Shown: positions 1-9,119, counted from the stretch's first letter. The stretch: 64,000 bases of DNA from Ruegeria haliotis (GCF_013377785.1 NZ_JABXWT010000001.1:735533-799532); one strand, 5' to 3'. The notes: generated from the sequence alone by a model not told the origin. Program-made: numbers and translations.

Positions 1-1053
1 GAACGGCGCTGCGATTTCACCCATGCGCGGATCAAAGGCGTCATAGGCGTCCATCACGGTCTTTTCAGCGTCAGCCCAATCCACGATACGGGTGTCTTCC
101 ATCGGCAGGGGGGCATTGCGGTCCCAGACCTGCATGACGTCCAATCCCAGCCATTTACGCTTCAGCTCATAGTAGCGATGGCTAAGCTTGGGATAAGCGG
201 CCACAACCGCCTCACGCAGGGCCTCAACGACTTCCGGCTCAACGTCGTTGGACAGGTGGCGGCCGGTTTGCGCGGTTGGCATGTTGCGCCAGCGGTCAAC
301 GATTTCCTTTTCCTTGGTCTGCGTGTTGTGAACGCGGGCAAAGGTCTTGATGTTGTCCTGAAACACAGACGCCAGTTCCCGCGACGCAGCTTCGCGTTTT
401 GAACGGTCCTGTTCGGTCAGCAGATTCAGAGTACCTTCGATATTCAGTTCTTCGCCATCGACCGTAAAGGTCAGTCCGGCGATGGTTTCGTCGAACAGAC
501 GCTCCCATGCGTCGCCGACGACGCCCAGATCATGCAGGAATCTCTCCAGCTCGTCCGACAGTTGGTACGGTTTCATCGCGCGGATGCGGCGGAAGACGGG
601 TGCGTAACGGGCAAGGTCTGAATTAGTCACGAAATGCGATTCAAGCACGGTGTCATCAAGTCGGTTGATTTCCAGCGTGAAGAACACCAGCGGTGTGGTG
701 AAGATCGTGATCTTTTCCTGCATATCTGACAGGAATTTGGCGCGTTCCGCATCCGTGGTCAGCTGGTAATAGCGCAGACCGGCAAAGGACATGATCCGCC
801 CGGCGATGGAATTGATCTTTTCGTTCCGATGCACACAAGTCAGCAGCTCTTCGGCACCAAGATCGGCCAGCTTTCCTTCGTAATCTGCTGCAAAGGAGGC
901 GCATTCCTCTTCGAGCCAGTCCAGATCACGTGTCAGCTCTGGCGCGTTTTCCGAGGTGTAGAGATCGCTCAGATCCCACTCGGGAAGGTTGCCCAGATTG
1001 TCGGCGCCGCCGATTGCGTTTGCATCACGGACGGGAAAGGGAAGGTCGCGCAT
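1..1053 (-). CDS. pepF: M3 family oligoendopeptidase (PepF-type), C-terminus cut by window edge
   Basis: Cytoplasmic zinc metallopeptidase of the M3 family that cleaves short peptides. I translated it by hand from the ATG at 1053 and the frame stays open to base 1, giving 351 codons of an enzyme that is usually about 600 residues. The visible part opens with a stretch reading NLPEWDLSDLYTS, typical of pepF/M3 proteins, and continues through the helical N-terminal domain (for example RIRAMKPYQLSDELERFLHD). The HExxH zinc motif lies in the C-terminal part and so outside the window. A ribosome binding site (AAAGGTG) precedes the start. The call rests on the N-terminal domain only. Confidence 0.85.
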   Translation of the reverse strand, partial: MRDLPFPVRDANAIGGADNLGNLPEWDLSDLYTSENAPELTRDLDWLEEECASFAADYEGKLADLGAEELLTCVHRNEKINSIAGRIMSFAGLRYYQLTTDAERAKFLSDMQEKITIFTTPLVFFTLEINRLDDTVLESHFVTNSDLARYAPVFRRIRAMKPYQLSDELERFLHDLGVVGDAWERLFDETIAGLTFTVDGEELNIEGTLNLLTEQDRSKREAASRELASVFQDNIKTFARVHNTQTKEKEIVDRWRNMPTAQTGRHLSNDVEPEVVEALREAVVAAYPKLSHRYYELKRKWLGLDVMQVWDRNAPLPMEDTRIVDWADAEKTVMDAYDAFDPRMGEIAAPF

Positions 1054-1135
1054 GGATCACCTTTTGAAAACTGCTTTGGCAGACATCTAGGGCTGGCGCG
1101 CTCGGATCACAAGCGGCCAGTACCTACGGCAGTGA

Positions 1136-2113
1136 TCAACGCGTCAGGGCGCGCTCGGGTGTGCCGTTCGATTGGTTCGCCAGGAAAAGTGCGGCGATCT
1201 GATCAAGGACGGGACCGCGAACATCGGGCGCCTCCATCAACACCTCGTGTTCGCCATTCGGAATTTCTACCAACGTCCCATTGGGCCAGTCGGCCATACG
1301 CGCCCGGATTGCCTTGCGGTCCACGATCTGTTCGTGGCCGCCCAGAAATGTAAGACAGGGCGTGTCCGGCGCGGGTTGTTCCATGATCCAGGCACACTCG
1401 TCCAGCGACTCGCGCAACCACAGGTTGGACGGAGCCCCAAGTGCCAGTTCCGGATGCGCCGTCAACTGATCCTGCATCATCTTGAACATGGCCGGGTCAC
1501 GGGTCAGCACGTTCCCCTCGAACGGTTGCGAGAGGACATAACTTTCCAGTGATGTGGTCGGGGGTGTCCATTCGCCCAGACCAAGCCGTGTGCCCCAATA
1601 AGCCGTCACCCGACTGAGCGGTTTCATGATGGGCGTAAAAAAAATGCCCCACATCGGCCCGGTAAAGGCGCAGGCCGCAAAGCACTTGTGTTCTATCACA
1701 GCCCGCAAGCCTATCGCCCCGCCCATCGAGTGGCCGATGACGTACCAAGGCTGCGGCAAATCAAGTTCGGTGGCCAGATCGAGTGTCGCCTGCACGTCCC
1801 TTTGATAGTCAGGGAAATGGTCAACATGGCCGACACGCGGATCCTCCAGCAACCGGTCCGCCAGTCCTTGGCCGCGCCAATCGACCGCAAGCATGGCAAA
1901 GCCGCGTTTGGCGAATTCGCCTGCTGTACTACCGTATTTTTCAGCATATTCCGTGCGGCCCGGGAACAACATGACAGTCCCGTTGGTTGCGCCTTCCGGA
2001 CGCCAATGTGCAACGCGAATGCGCTTGTCATCCGACGTTTTCAACCAATGCGCTGCACCACCGGCAGGTCCGCCGGCCACGTCTTCAAATAAGGGGGCCG
2101 GCGAGAACGTCAT
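1136..2113 (-). CDS. alpha/beta hydrolase, lysophospholipase-like
   Basis: A 325-residue serine hydrolase of the alpha/beta fold, closest in style to PldB-type lysophospholipases and monoacylglycerol lipases. The nucleophile elbow GHSMGG places the catalytic serine near residue 129. An oxyanion-type LFPGRTEY motif lies near residues 49-56, and an aspartate (QIVDRK) and a histidine (NGEHEV) follow in the right order for the triad. There is no signal peptide, so it is probably cytoplasmic. Its ATG overlaps the TGA of the SCP2 gene by one base, indicating translational coupling. Substrate unknown. Confidence 0.85.
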   Translation of the reverse strand: MTFSPAPLFEDVAGGPAGGAAHWLKTSDDKRIRVAHWRPEGATNGTVMLFPGRTEYAEKYGSTAGEFAKRGFAMLAVDWRGQGLADRLLEDPRVGHVDHFPDYQRDVQATLDLATELDLPQPWYVIGHSMGGAIGLRAVIEHKCFAACAFTGPMWGIFFTPIMKPLSRVTAYWGTRLGLGEWTPPTTSLESYVLSQPFEGNVLTRDPAMFKMMQDQLTAHPELALGAPSNLWLRESLDECAWIMEQPAPDTPCLTFLGGHEQIVDRKAIRARMADWPNGTLVEIPNGEHEVLMEAPDVRGPVLDQIAALFLANQSNGTPERALTR

Positions 2114-2403
2114 CAGGCCAGTACCGAGGCAAGTTTCATGGCAATTCCCATGTCTCCATCGACACTCAGCTTGCCGGACATGAACGCGCCCGTGGGGTTC
2201 AGATCGCCGCTGAGGATCTGTTCGAAAGTACCTGCGTCCGCGCTCAGGGTTACGTCCGCTTCGTCGTCGCTGACGCGTGCGCCGTCGGCATCCAGAACGA
2301 TAGCGCCCAGATCTGCGATGGCAAATTTGGCCGATGCGTCGAATGCCCCACCTGCCAGCTTTTCGTTCAGCACGGCCGCGGCCTTTTCCAAAGTGTCGCT
2401 CAT
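2113..2403 (-). CDS. SCP2 sterol-binding domain protein
   Basis: A 96-residue single-domain protein of the SCP2 lipid-binding fold, recognised from the pattern of NEKLAGGAFDASAKFAI, the hydrophobic strands and the terminal GDMGIAMKLASVL segment. Such stand-alone SCP2 domains are thought to bind acyl or other hydrophobic ligands. Two in-frame ATGs exist (2415 and 2403). I chose 2403 because AGGA sits about six bases upstream. It is first in a two-gene operon with the hydrolase downstream, which suggests the pair handles a lipid ligand; that link is inference. Confidence 0.85.
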   Translation of the reverse strand: MSDTLEKAAAVLNEKLAGGAFDASAKFAIADLGAIVLDADGARVSDDEADVTLSADAGTFEQILSGDLNPTGAFMSGKLSVDGDMGIAMKLASVLA

Positions 2404-2472
2404 GGTTTTCCTCATCTTGTTTGTGCGCCGTGAATGGACATCCCCGGTCGCAACGCTACACTGAACATTGTT

Positions 2473-3042
2473 ATGGGCATTGCAATCAACAATCTCAAAG
2501 GTACCGTTGCGGCACTTGTTATCCTAGTCACGTATTCCACCAGTTGCGTTGCGCAACAGGCGGATTCCCGGGACGAGGCGGAACTGTTGCAACAACTCGC
2601 GCAGGCTACGCCCGGGCAGGTCGTTGGCATTGAGCGGCAACTCAAGGCGTTGTGGTCGCAAACCGGCTCGGCCTCGGCCGATCTGCTGCTTGAGCGCGCC
2701 CGTGACGCGCTGGACGACGGCGACACTGCGGCTGCGATCGACCATCTGACGGCCCTGACAGATCATGCGCCCGATTTTGCCGAGGGTTGGCATTTGCGGG
2801 CGTCTGCGTTTTTTGGGATCGAACGATTCGGCATGGCCGCCGCCGATCTTGAGCATGCTCTGACGCTAAACCCCAACAATTACGAAGCAATCTACGGTCT
2901 GGGCTTGATCTTCGAGGTGCTGGACCAACCGGAACAGGCATATGAAACCTATTCCCGTGCTCTGGCTATACATCCCTATCATGAAGAAGTAACCAATGCC
3001 GTGAATCGGCTGAAGCCTCAGATCGAAGGCGCGGCACTCTAA
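2473..3042 (+). CDS. tetratricopeptide repeat protein, exported
   Basis: A 189-residue protein with an N-terminal hydrophobic segment (roughly residues 5-25, ending near CVAQ) that looks like a signal peptide, followed by at least two to three TPR units (AEGWHLRASAFFGIERFGMA; NYEAIYGLGLIFEVLDQPEQ). TPR solenoids mediate protein-protein contacts. The ATG at 2473 was preferred over 2434 because it puts the hydrophobic segment at the N-terminus; neither has a strong ribosome binding site. A lipobox is only weakly matched before Cys, so lipoprotein status is unclear. It is followed 21 bases later by the helicase gene. Specific role unknown. Confidence 0.8.
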   Translation: MGIAINNLKGTVAALVILVTYSTSCVAQQADSRDEAELLQQLAQATPGQVVGIERQLKALWSQTGSASADLLLERARDALDDGDTAAAIDHLTALTDHAPDFAEGWHLRASAFFGIERFGMAAADLEHALTLNPNNYEAIYGLGLIFEVLDQPEQAYETYSRALAIHPYHEEVTNAVNRLKPQIEGAAL

Positions 3043-3063
3043 GGTACAGGGCAGGGGGCAAAG

Positions 3064-5892
3064 GTGAACGGGTCATCCCGAATCGTGGCCGTTCTGGGCC
3101 CGACCAACACAGGTAAAACGCATTACGCGATCGAGCGGATGCTGGGGTACCGATCTGGTGTGATCGGCCTGCCGCTGCGCCTGCTGGCACGCGAGGTCTA
3201 CGACAAGATCGTCGCCATTCGCGGCCCATCTGTCGTGGCTCTGGTCACTGGCGAGGAACGCATCGTGCCGCCACGTGCCCAATATTGGGTCTCTACGGTC
3301 GAAGCGATGCCCGAAGGCATGGGCGCCGATTTTGTTGCCATTGACGAAATTCAGCTCTGCGCCGATCCTGAACGCGGGCATGTGTTCACCGATCGTCTGT
3401 TACGATCGCGTGGCACGCACGAAACGTTGTTTCTGGGTTCGGACACCGTGCGCGGTTCAATCGCGGCATTGGTCCCCGAGGCGCAGTTCGTTCGGCGCGA
3501 GCGGATGTCGCAACTTGTCTACTCCGGCTCTAAGAAAATCAGCCGCATGCCCGCGCGCAGTGCCATTGTCGGGTTCTCGGTTGATAACGTCTATGCCATC
3601 GCCGAGTTGCTTCGCCGTCAAAAGGGTGGGGCCGCCGTGGTCATGGGGGCGCTGAGCCCACGTACACGGAACGCGCAGGTGGACCTCTACCAGAATGGAG
3701 AGGTTGATTATCTGGTCGCCACGGATGCCATCGGCATGGGGTTGAATCTGGATGTGAACCACGTGGCATTTTCCGCGCTCAGCAAGTTTGACGGGCGGCG
3801 GATGCGGCCATTGGCGCCCAATGAGCTGGCACAGATCGCAGGCCGGGCCGGGCGCGGCATGTCGGATGGAACGTTTGGCGTCACTGGTGAAGCACCGCCG
3901 CTCGACGACGGCGTGGCGCAGGCAATCATGGACAGCCGGTTTACGCCGATCAAAAAGCTGAATTGGCGGAATGCCGCCCTGCGGTTTGGCTCGGTCGATG
4001 CCCTGATTGGCTCGCTTGAGGTCAGCCCAGACGATGAACATCTGATCAAAGCGCGGCCAGCCGATGATCTGAACGTGTTGAAATCGCTCTCGCAAGTGAC
4101 CGAAGTCGTGGCCCGCGCCAGCGACGGCCCGTCGGTCCGTTTGCTGTGGGATGTCTGTAGAATCCCCGATTTTCGCGGCATCAGCCACGCTGAGCATGCC
4201 AGCCTGCTCGACGTGATCTACGGCCACCTGCACGAGCGTAACGCGATCCCCGACGACTTCATGGCGCGGCAAATTCGCCGGATCGACCGAACGGACGGAG
4301 ACATCGATGCATTGTCCAAAAGGTTGGCATATATTCGCACTTGGACATATGTTGCGCAACGAAACGGCTGGGTTCGTGACGAATCGCATTGGCGTGGCGA
4401 AACGCGCGCTGTAGAAGACAGATTGTCGGACGCTCTTCACGACCGTTTGACGCAGAGATTTGTGGACCGGCGTACATCTGTATTGCTGCGCCGGCTCAAA
4501 CAGAAGGAGGCCCTTTTGGCCGAAGTAAATGACAAGGGTGAAGTGACCGTCGAAGGCGAATTCGTCGGTCGTCTGGAAGGGTTCCGGTTTATTCCGGACA
4601 AAAGCGCGCAAGGAGCCGAGGCGAAAGCTTTGAAATCGGCATCCCTGCAAGCACTCGCGCCGCAATTCCATCTGCGTGCCGACCGCTTCTACAATGCGCC
4701 CGATACCGAAATTGATTACACGGATCAGGGCGGTCTGATGTGGGGCGAATATGCCGTCGGCAAGCTTGTTGCCGGGGCTGAACCTCTCAAGCCAATGGTC
4801 GAGGTTTTTGTAGATGAGGCCGCAGGCCCGGATGTTGAGCAGAAAGTTCAACGCCGCTTGCAGCATTTCATCGATCGCAAGGTTGCGGCCCTGTTCGAGC
4901 CGCTGTTGAACCTGTCGCGGGATGAGGAACTGTCCGGTCTGGCGAAGGGTTTTGCCTTCCGCATGGTCGAAGCGCTGGGCGTGCTGCCCCGCGCAGGTAT
5001 TGCGCAAGAGGTCAAGGATCTGGATCAGGATGCCCGTGGCGCGCTGCGCAAGCATGGTATCCGCTTTGGCCAGTTCACCATCTTTATGCCGCTGCTGCTG
5101 AAACCCGCACCGACGCGATTGCGTCTGGTGCTCTGGGCACTGGCTGGTGGTTTGCAGGAATTCCCGGATGCGCCGCCTCCTGGTTTGGTCACGGTGCCCG
5201 TCGCCAAAGGCGCGCCCGAGGGTTACGACACCATGTGCGGCTACCGCGACGCGGGTGATCGTTCAATCCGTATCGACATGCTGGAACGTCTGGCTGACAT
5301 GCTGCGCGCCGAGGACAGCCGTGGCGGTTTTGAAGCCAAGCCCGACATGCTCTCGATCACTGGCATGACGCTGGAGCAGTTCGCCGACCTGATGCAGGGA
5401 TTGGGCTACAAGGCCGAGCGCGGCGAGCGTGAAAAGGTTAAACCGGCCCCGATCGAAGCCGAACAGCCTGCGGCAGAAGCGCCGGAGCAACCCGCCGCCG
5501 AAGAAACCCCGGCACCCGAGGCGGTTACCGAGGAAGCTGCAGCACCCGCCGAGGCGCAAGCCGAGGCTGCCGAAAGCACCGAGGCGGCAGCTGAGGCTCC
5601 GATGACAGAACCGGCATCCGATGGGCCTGAGATAGAAGTGTTCTACACCTTCACTTGGGGTCGTCAGCGTCCCGCCAATCGTGGCCCGCGTCGTGAACAG
5701 CGTCAGGGGCAAGAACAGGGCAAAGGCAAACCGCGCGGTAAGCCGCAGGGTGCACGTGGCAAGCCACAGGGCAAGGGGGGCAAGCCGCAAGGTGCCAAGA
5801 CCTTCTCGTCCCGGCCTCCGAAAAAGGAAAAGGCCATCGACCCTGATAACCCCTTCGCTGCGGCGCTGATGGGTTTGAAGGACGGTAACTGA
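3064..5892 (+). CDS. SUV3-like DEAD/DExH RNA helicase with basic C-terminal tail
   Basis: A 942-residue superfamily 2 helicase of the kind related to mitochondrial SUV3. Walker A GPTNTGKT is at residues 12-19, the motif II box DEIQ at 94-97, and motif VI QIAGRAGRG at 257-265. About 700 residues of core are followed by an Ala/Glu/Pro-rich linker (about 790-850) and a Gly/Lys/Arg/Gln-rich tail (about 865-925), which probably binds RNA. SUV3 family helicases unwind structured RNA together with exoribonucleases. The start is GTG at 3064 behind a purine-rich stretch. The S4 RNA-binding gene follows after six bases, consistent with an RNA-processing operon. Confidence 0.88.
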   Translation: MNGSSRIVAVLGPTNTGKTHYAIERMLGYRSGVIGLPLRLLAREVYDKIVAIRGPSVVALVTGEERIVPPRAQYWVSTVEAMPEGMGADFVAIDEIQLCADPERGHVFTDRLLRSRGTHETLFLGSDTVRGSIAALVPEAQFVRRERMSQLVYSGSKKISRMPARSAIVGFSVDNVYAIAELLRRQKGGAAVVMGALSPRTRNAQVDLYQNGEVDYLVATDAIGMGLNLDVNHVAFSALSKFDGRRMRPLAPNELAQIAGRAGRGMSDGTFGVTGEAPPLDDGVAQAIMDSRFTPIKKLNWRNAALRFGSVDALIGSLEVSPDDEHLIKARPADDLNVLKSLSQVTEVVARASDGPSVRLLWDVCRIPDFRGISHAEHASLLDVIYGHLHERNAIPDDFMARQIRRIDRTDGDIDALSKRLAYIRTWTYVAQRNGWVRDESHWRGETRAVEDRLSDALHDRLTQRFVDRRTSVLLRRLKQKEALLAEVNDKGEVTVEGEFVGRLEGFRFIPDKSAQGAEAKALKSASLQALAPQFHLRADRFYNAPDTEIDYTDQGGLMWGEYAVGKLVAGAEPLKPMVEVFVDEAAGPDVEQKVQRRLQHFIDRKVAALFEPLLNLSRDEELSGLAKGFAFRMVEALGVLPRAGIAQEVKDLDQDARGALRKHGIRFGQFTIFMPLLLKPAPTRLRLVLWALAGGLQEFPDAPPPGLVTVPVAKGAPEGYDTMCGYRDAGDRSIRIDMLERLADMLRAEDSRGGFEAKPDMLSITGMTLEQFADLMQGLGYKAERGEREKVKPAPIEAEQPAAEAPEQPAAEETPAPEAVTEEAAAPAEAQAEAAESTEAAAEAPMTEPASDGPEIEVFYTFTWGRQRPANRGPRREQRQGQEQGKGKPRGKPQGARGKPQGKGGKPQGAKTFSSRPPKKEKAIDPDNPFAAALMGLKDGN

Positions 5893-5898
5893 GCCGCG

Positions 5899-6270
5899 AT
5901 GGCCGAGGCTCAGGCCAAGCTGCGGATCGACAAATGGTTGTGGCAGGCGCGGTTCTTCAAGACCCGCAGCCTGGCCGCCAAACAAGTCAGCGGCGGCCAT
6001 GTGCGCATCAATGGAAACCGGGTCCTAAAGCCCGCTCAGGCAGTGGGCCCGGGTGACGTTCTGACTTTTACCCAAGGCCGGGATGTGCGGGTTGTTCGCG
6101 TTGAATCCTTGGGTGAACGCCGCGGTCCGGCCCCTGAGGCGCAGACGCTATACACGGATTTGACCGAAAAGCAGAACAAGCCGCCCGGAAATCCGGGCTT
6201 TGAAGGAAAGGGTCGCCCTACCAAGAAGGATCGCCGTGCAATTGATCTTTCTCGCAGGTCTGATGACTGA
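5899..6270 (+). CDS. S4 domain RNA-binding protein (HslR/Hsp15-like)
   Basis: A 123-residue protein whose first 60-70 residues form an S4 RNA-binding domain: LRIDKWLWQARFFKTRSLA, then GGHVRINGNRVLKP and a GDVLTF strand. This matches the Hsp15/HslR group, which binds stalled 50S subunits carrying nascent-chain tRNA. The C-terminus is charged (EGKGRPTKKDRR). The gene begins six bases after the helicase stop and is probably co-transcribed with it. A role in ribosome rescue is inherited from the family, not shown here. Confidence 0.87.
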   Translation: MAEAQAKLRIDKWLWQARFFKTRSLAAKQVSGGHVRINGNRVLKPAQAVGPGDVLTFTQGRDVRVVRVESLGERRGPAPEAQTLYTDLTEKQNKPPGNPGFEGKGRPTKKDRRAIDLSRRSDD

Positions 6271-6336
6271 TCTGATCTTGAAGACAACACCAGAGTGAAT
6301 TAGCTAGTCGCTCAAACCGCAAATGGGAAATCGACC

Positions 6337-6675
6337 ATGACCTATGTTGTCACCGAAAACTGCATCGCCTGCAAATACACCGACTGCGTCGAGGTTTGCC
6401 CGGTCGACTGTTTCTACGAAGGTGAGAACACGCTGGTCATTCACCCTGATGAATGCATCGACTGCGGCGTATGCGAGCCTGAGTGCCCCGCCGACGCCAT
6501 CCGCCCCGATACCGAGCCGGGAATGGAACAATGGGTCGAATTTAACCGCAAGTTCTCGGAACAGTGGCCCGTGATCGTGACCAAAAAAGATCCTCTGCCT
6601 GAGGCCGAAGAACGTGACGGTGAAGAGGGCAAGATGGAGAAGTACTTCTCTGAGGCGCCGGGTGAAGGTGGATAA
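6337..6675 (+). CDS. fdxA: ferredoxin FdxA, 7Fe type
   Basis: A 112-residue ferredoxin with the 3Fe-4S plus 4Fe-4S cysteine pattern: Cys9, Cys17, Cys21 in the first half and Cys40, Cys43, Cys46, Cys50 in the second ([12 protein letters not shown]). Cys12 and Cys25 are also present. Length and the [15 protein letters not shown] tail match FdxA of alphaproteobacteria. It transfers low-potential electrons in the cytoplasm. The ATG has GGGAA upstream. It lies between the S4 gene and carD, an arrangement I recognise from related genomes. Confidence 0.95.
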   Translation: MTYVVTENCIACKYTDCVEVCPVDCFYEGENTLVIHPDECIDCGVCEPECPADAIRPDTEPGMEQWVEFNRKFSEQWPVIVTKKDPLPEAEERDGEEGKMEKYFSEAPGEGG

Positions 6676-6959
6676 GCGATTCGCTGCGAAATCTCGGTAT
6701 CGGTTTGTCAAAATTCTGGCGTAGCTGTTTGAATTCCCGTTGAATATCGAAAATTACCGTAGCGTAAACTTTCGGGTGTCTCATTTTTGTGATATACTCT
6801 GTTCCTACATGATGACCGAGATTGGGATGCACTCCGTAAGTATGCTCGCTTTGGAGTTTTGATTTTGTGACACTATCGCCGCGTGACGGGGCTGAAACAG
6901 TCCCCGCATGTGGTGTTTTTGTCGCCTGCGCCCCGGTCTGTAACCAAGGATATAACTGA
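6676..6959 (+). promoter_or_regulatory. fdxA-carD intergenic region with candidate promoter
   Basis: A 284-base, comparatively AT-rich gap before carD. A TATACT hexamer at 6793-6798 could be a -10 element; the matching -35 position (TTTCGG at 6770-6775) is weak. The ribosome binding site AAGGA lies about ten bases before the carD ATG. No ORF with coding character is seen in the gap. The promoter call is tentative. Confidence 0.3.
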
Positions 6960-7478
6960 ATGACAAAGTCGAAAAAGCTTGAGTTCCGCCCGAACGACTA
7001 TGTTGTCTACCCCGCTCATGGCGTGGGTCAGATCATCTCGATCGAGGAACAGGATGTCGCGGGATTTTCGCTCGAGCTGTTCGTCATCTCATTTGAGAAA
7101 GACAAGATGACCCTCCGGGTGCCAACCAACAAGGCCACCGAATCCGGATTGCGCTCGCTCAGCTCGCCGGATGTGATCAGCCAGGCGATGAAGACGCTGA
7201 AGGGCAAGGCCAAGGTCAAACGCGCCATGTGGTCGCGCCGGGCGCAGGAATATGAACAGAAAATCAACTCGGGTGATCTGATCTCGATTGCCGAAGTGGT
7301 TCGTGACCTGCACCGCACCGATGACCAGCGCGAACAGAGTTACTCTGAACGTCAGCTGTATGAAGCTGCGTTGGAGCGTTTGACCCGCGAAGTGGCCGCC
7401 GTATCGGGTGCCGGGGAGATTTCCGCCGCCAAGCAGGTGGATGAGGTTCTGACCTCGCGCGCTGCCGCCGCGGCCTGA
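6960..7478 (+). CDS. carD: CarD family transcriptional regulator
   Basis: A 172-residue protein that contacts RNA polymerase beta through an N-terminal Tudor-like domain (EFRPNDYVVYPAHGVGQIISIEEQ) and binds the upstream edge of the promoter bubble through a helical C-terminal domain (SRRAQEYEQKINSGD; RQLYEAALERL). CarD/CdnL proteins stabilise open complexes, notably at rRNA promoters. Length is normal for the family. AAGGA precedes the ATG. A strong rho-independent terminator follows, so the gene probably ends its own transcript. Confidence 0.95.
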   Translation: MTKSKKLEFRPNDYVVYPAHGVGQIISIEEQDVAGFSLELFVISFEKDKMTLRVPTNKATESGLRSLSSPDVISQAMKTLKGKAKVKRAMWSRRAQEYEQKINSGDLISIAEVVRDLHRTDDQREQSYSERQLYEAALERLTREVAAVSGAGEISAAKQVDEVLTSRAAAAA

Positions 7479-7499
7479 TTTTTCTGCCAGACCAATTCA

Positions 7500-7530
7500 A
7501 AGGCCGCTCCTGTCTGGGGGCGGCCTTATT
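7500..7530 (+). terminator. rho-independent terminator after carD
   Basis: Perfect inverted repeat: AAGGCCGC at 7500-7507 pairs with GCGGCCTT at 7520-7527, loop of 12 bases, followed by ATT. It starts 22 bases after the carD stop. Confidence 0.8.
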
Positions 7531-7596
7531 CATGGCTTGGTGAAACTTCGGATTGCGGTTAATTTTACTTTGTGTGCAAGCAGATACAGGGCCAGG

Positions 7597-8358
7597 ATGA
7601 AGCAAACGGTGAAATTCCTGTATATCGGAAAGGACCCCATTTCGGTCTTGTTTCGATATGCTCTGATCCTGTTCGATGTGGCGACGATCGTGTTCTTTGT
7701 TGCGACGGCTCATATTGCGCATGGCCCCGGCATCACCGCAGCCAGCATGATCGTGGGGTTGGTGATTCTGTTGGACTTCTCAGCGCGGATGTGGATTTCC
7801 AAGGATCGCCTGAAGCTGCTGCGTCAGATATATACCCTTGCCGATATTGTGGTGATCGTATCCCTGATGTTGGACCCGTTCCTGACAGGCAGTCTGGCGT
7901 TTCTGCGGATCTTACGCGGTCTGCGTCTGATCCATTCCTATCACTTGTTACGGGATCTGCGGAGAGACAGCAGCTTTTTTCGAACACACGAAGATGCGGT
8001 GATTGCCGCCATCAATCTTCTGGTTTTTGTATTCGCGACGTCCACTGCGGTTTTGGTTTTTTTCATTCCGGAAAGTTCTCAAACGCCATATATCGACGCT
8101 TTGTACTTCACGATTGCAACGCTGACCACGACCGGGTTCGGCGACATCACCTTACCCACCCCGGCGGGTAAGCTGTTTTCCGTCTTCATCATGGTTGTCG
8201 GTGTGGCCTTGTTCGTGCGTTTGGCGCAGGCAATCTTCATGCCGCAAAAGGTCCGTCACAAATGCCCCAGTTGTGGGTTGTACAGGCATGATCCCGACGC
8301 CGTGCACTGCAAGCATTGCGGTGGCACCTTGCGGATCGAAACCGGCGGCGTGTCCTAA
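7597..8358 (+). CDS. voltage-gated-type potassium channel with C-terminal zinc ribbon
   Basis: A 253-residue membrane protein with the six-helix layout of a voltage-gated cation channel: helices near 17-40, 48-66 and 80-98, an S4-like segment with regularly spaced arginines (FLRILRGLRLIHS, about 102-114), then a pore domain with the selectivity filter TTGFGD at 178-183. The C-terminus carries Cys223, Cys226, Cys238 and Cys241 (CPSCG...CKHCG), a zinc ribbon. The ATG at 7597 is preceded by CCAGG; the longer TTG start would lie just past the terminator and adds no helix. The stop overlaps that of convergent cobS by three bases. Confidence 0.85.
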   Translation: MKQTVKFLYIGKDPISVLFRYALILFDVATIVFFVATAHIAHGPGITAASMIVGLVILLDFSARMWISKDRLKLLRQIYTLADIVVIVSLMLDPFLTGSLAFLRILRGLRLIHSYHLLRDLRRDSSFFRTHEDAVIAAINLLVFVFATSTAVLVFFIPESSQTPYIDALYFTIATLTTTGFGDITLPTPAGKLFSVFIMVVGVALFVRLAQAIFMPQKVRHKCPSCGLYRHDPDAVHCKHCGGTLRIETGGVS

Positions 8359-9119
8359 AACTGAGAAGTGACAGCCAGCAGGAATGCGATTTCGGCCAGT
8401 TGTTGCGATGCGCCAAGGATGTCGCCGGTCTGCCCGCCAATCTTTGCCTTTGCGATAATTGCCAAGGCACCAACGACTATAGCTGCGCAAAGAATAGGGA
8501 TGATGGTTTGGGTGCCACCCAACAATAAGACAATCAAAACGGCCAAGCCCAGCGATACACCGACCGAACCCGCGTTGGGGACTCCAACTGAATGGCTCAG
8601 TCCAGCATTGCGGGCATTCGGCAGGGAAACCATCAAAATTGGCATCACGGCCCGCGAAAACACGCAAGCAGCCAGAACCGCCCAGAACGCCCCATTTGCC
8701 ATAACTGCCGTGACTGCGGAAATCCGCAACAGTTGCGAGATCAGAAGGCCAAGCACACCGTAGGTCCCGATGTGGCTGTCCTTCATGATTTCCAAGCGTC
8801 GCTCCCGGGTAAAACCACCCCATAGCCCGTCGAACGTATCCGCCAACCCGTCCTCGTGCATCGCGCCAGTTGTGATGATCAGGACCGCAACCAGCAATGT
8901 TGCAGCAACGAAAGGTGAAAGGCTGGCCCCCATCGCCATCCAGCCCGTCAGGCAACCCAAACCGCCGACGATCAGGCCAACCACTGGAAACGCCCATGCC
9001 GCGCGCGCTTGACGCGTAAATATGGCTTCGGGCAACCGGGGCAGGGGCAGGCGTGTCAACAGGACCAGTGCAAGCGGCACATCCCAAAGGGAAAAGGGTT
9101 TGGTGTCGTTTTTAAGCAC
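8355..9119 (-). CDS. cobS: adenosylcobinamide-GDP ribazoletransferase (cobalamin synthase)
   Basis: A 254-residue integral membrane enzyme that joins adenosylcobinamide-GDP and alpha-ribazole to make adenosylcobalamin. Recognised from FSLWDVPLALVLLTRLPLP at the start, the active-site-like stretch GAMHEDGLADTFDGLWGG, and the following KDSHIGTYGVLGL, plus about six hydrophobic helices. The open frame runs much further upstream but is antisense to cobT there. GTG at 9119 gives the normal family length and has AAGG about seven bases upstream. It is divergent from cobT. Confidence 0.93.
   Translation of the reverse strand: MLKNDTKPFSLWDVPLALVLLTRLPLPRLPEAIFTRQARAAWAFPVVGLIVGGLGCLTGWMAMGASLSPFVAATLLVAVLIITTGAMHEDGLADTFDGLWGGFTRERRLEIMKDSHIGTYGVLGLLISQLLRISAVTAVMANGAFWAVLAACVFSRAVMPILMVSLPNARNAGLSHSVGVPNAGSVGVSLGLAVLIVLLLGGTQTIIPILCAAIVVGALAIIAKAKIGGQTGDILGASQQLAEIAFLLAVTSQF

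Noticed and set aside
3457..5055. 532-codon open frame on the minus strand
   Set aside because: Entirely antisense to the helicase gene, no recognisable domain, no ribosome binding site. A high-G+C shadow frame.
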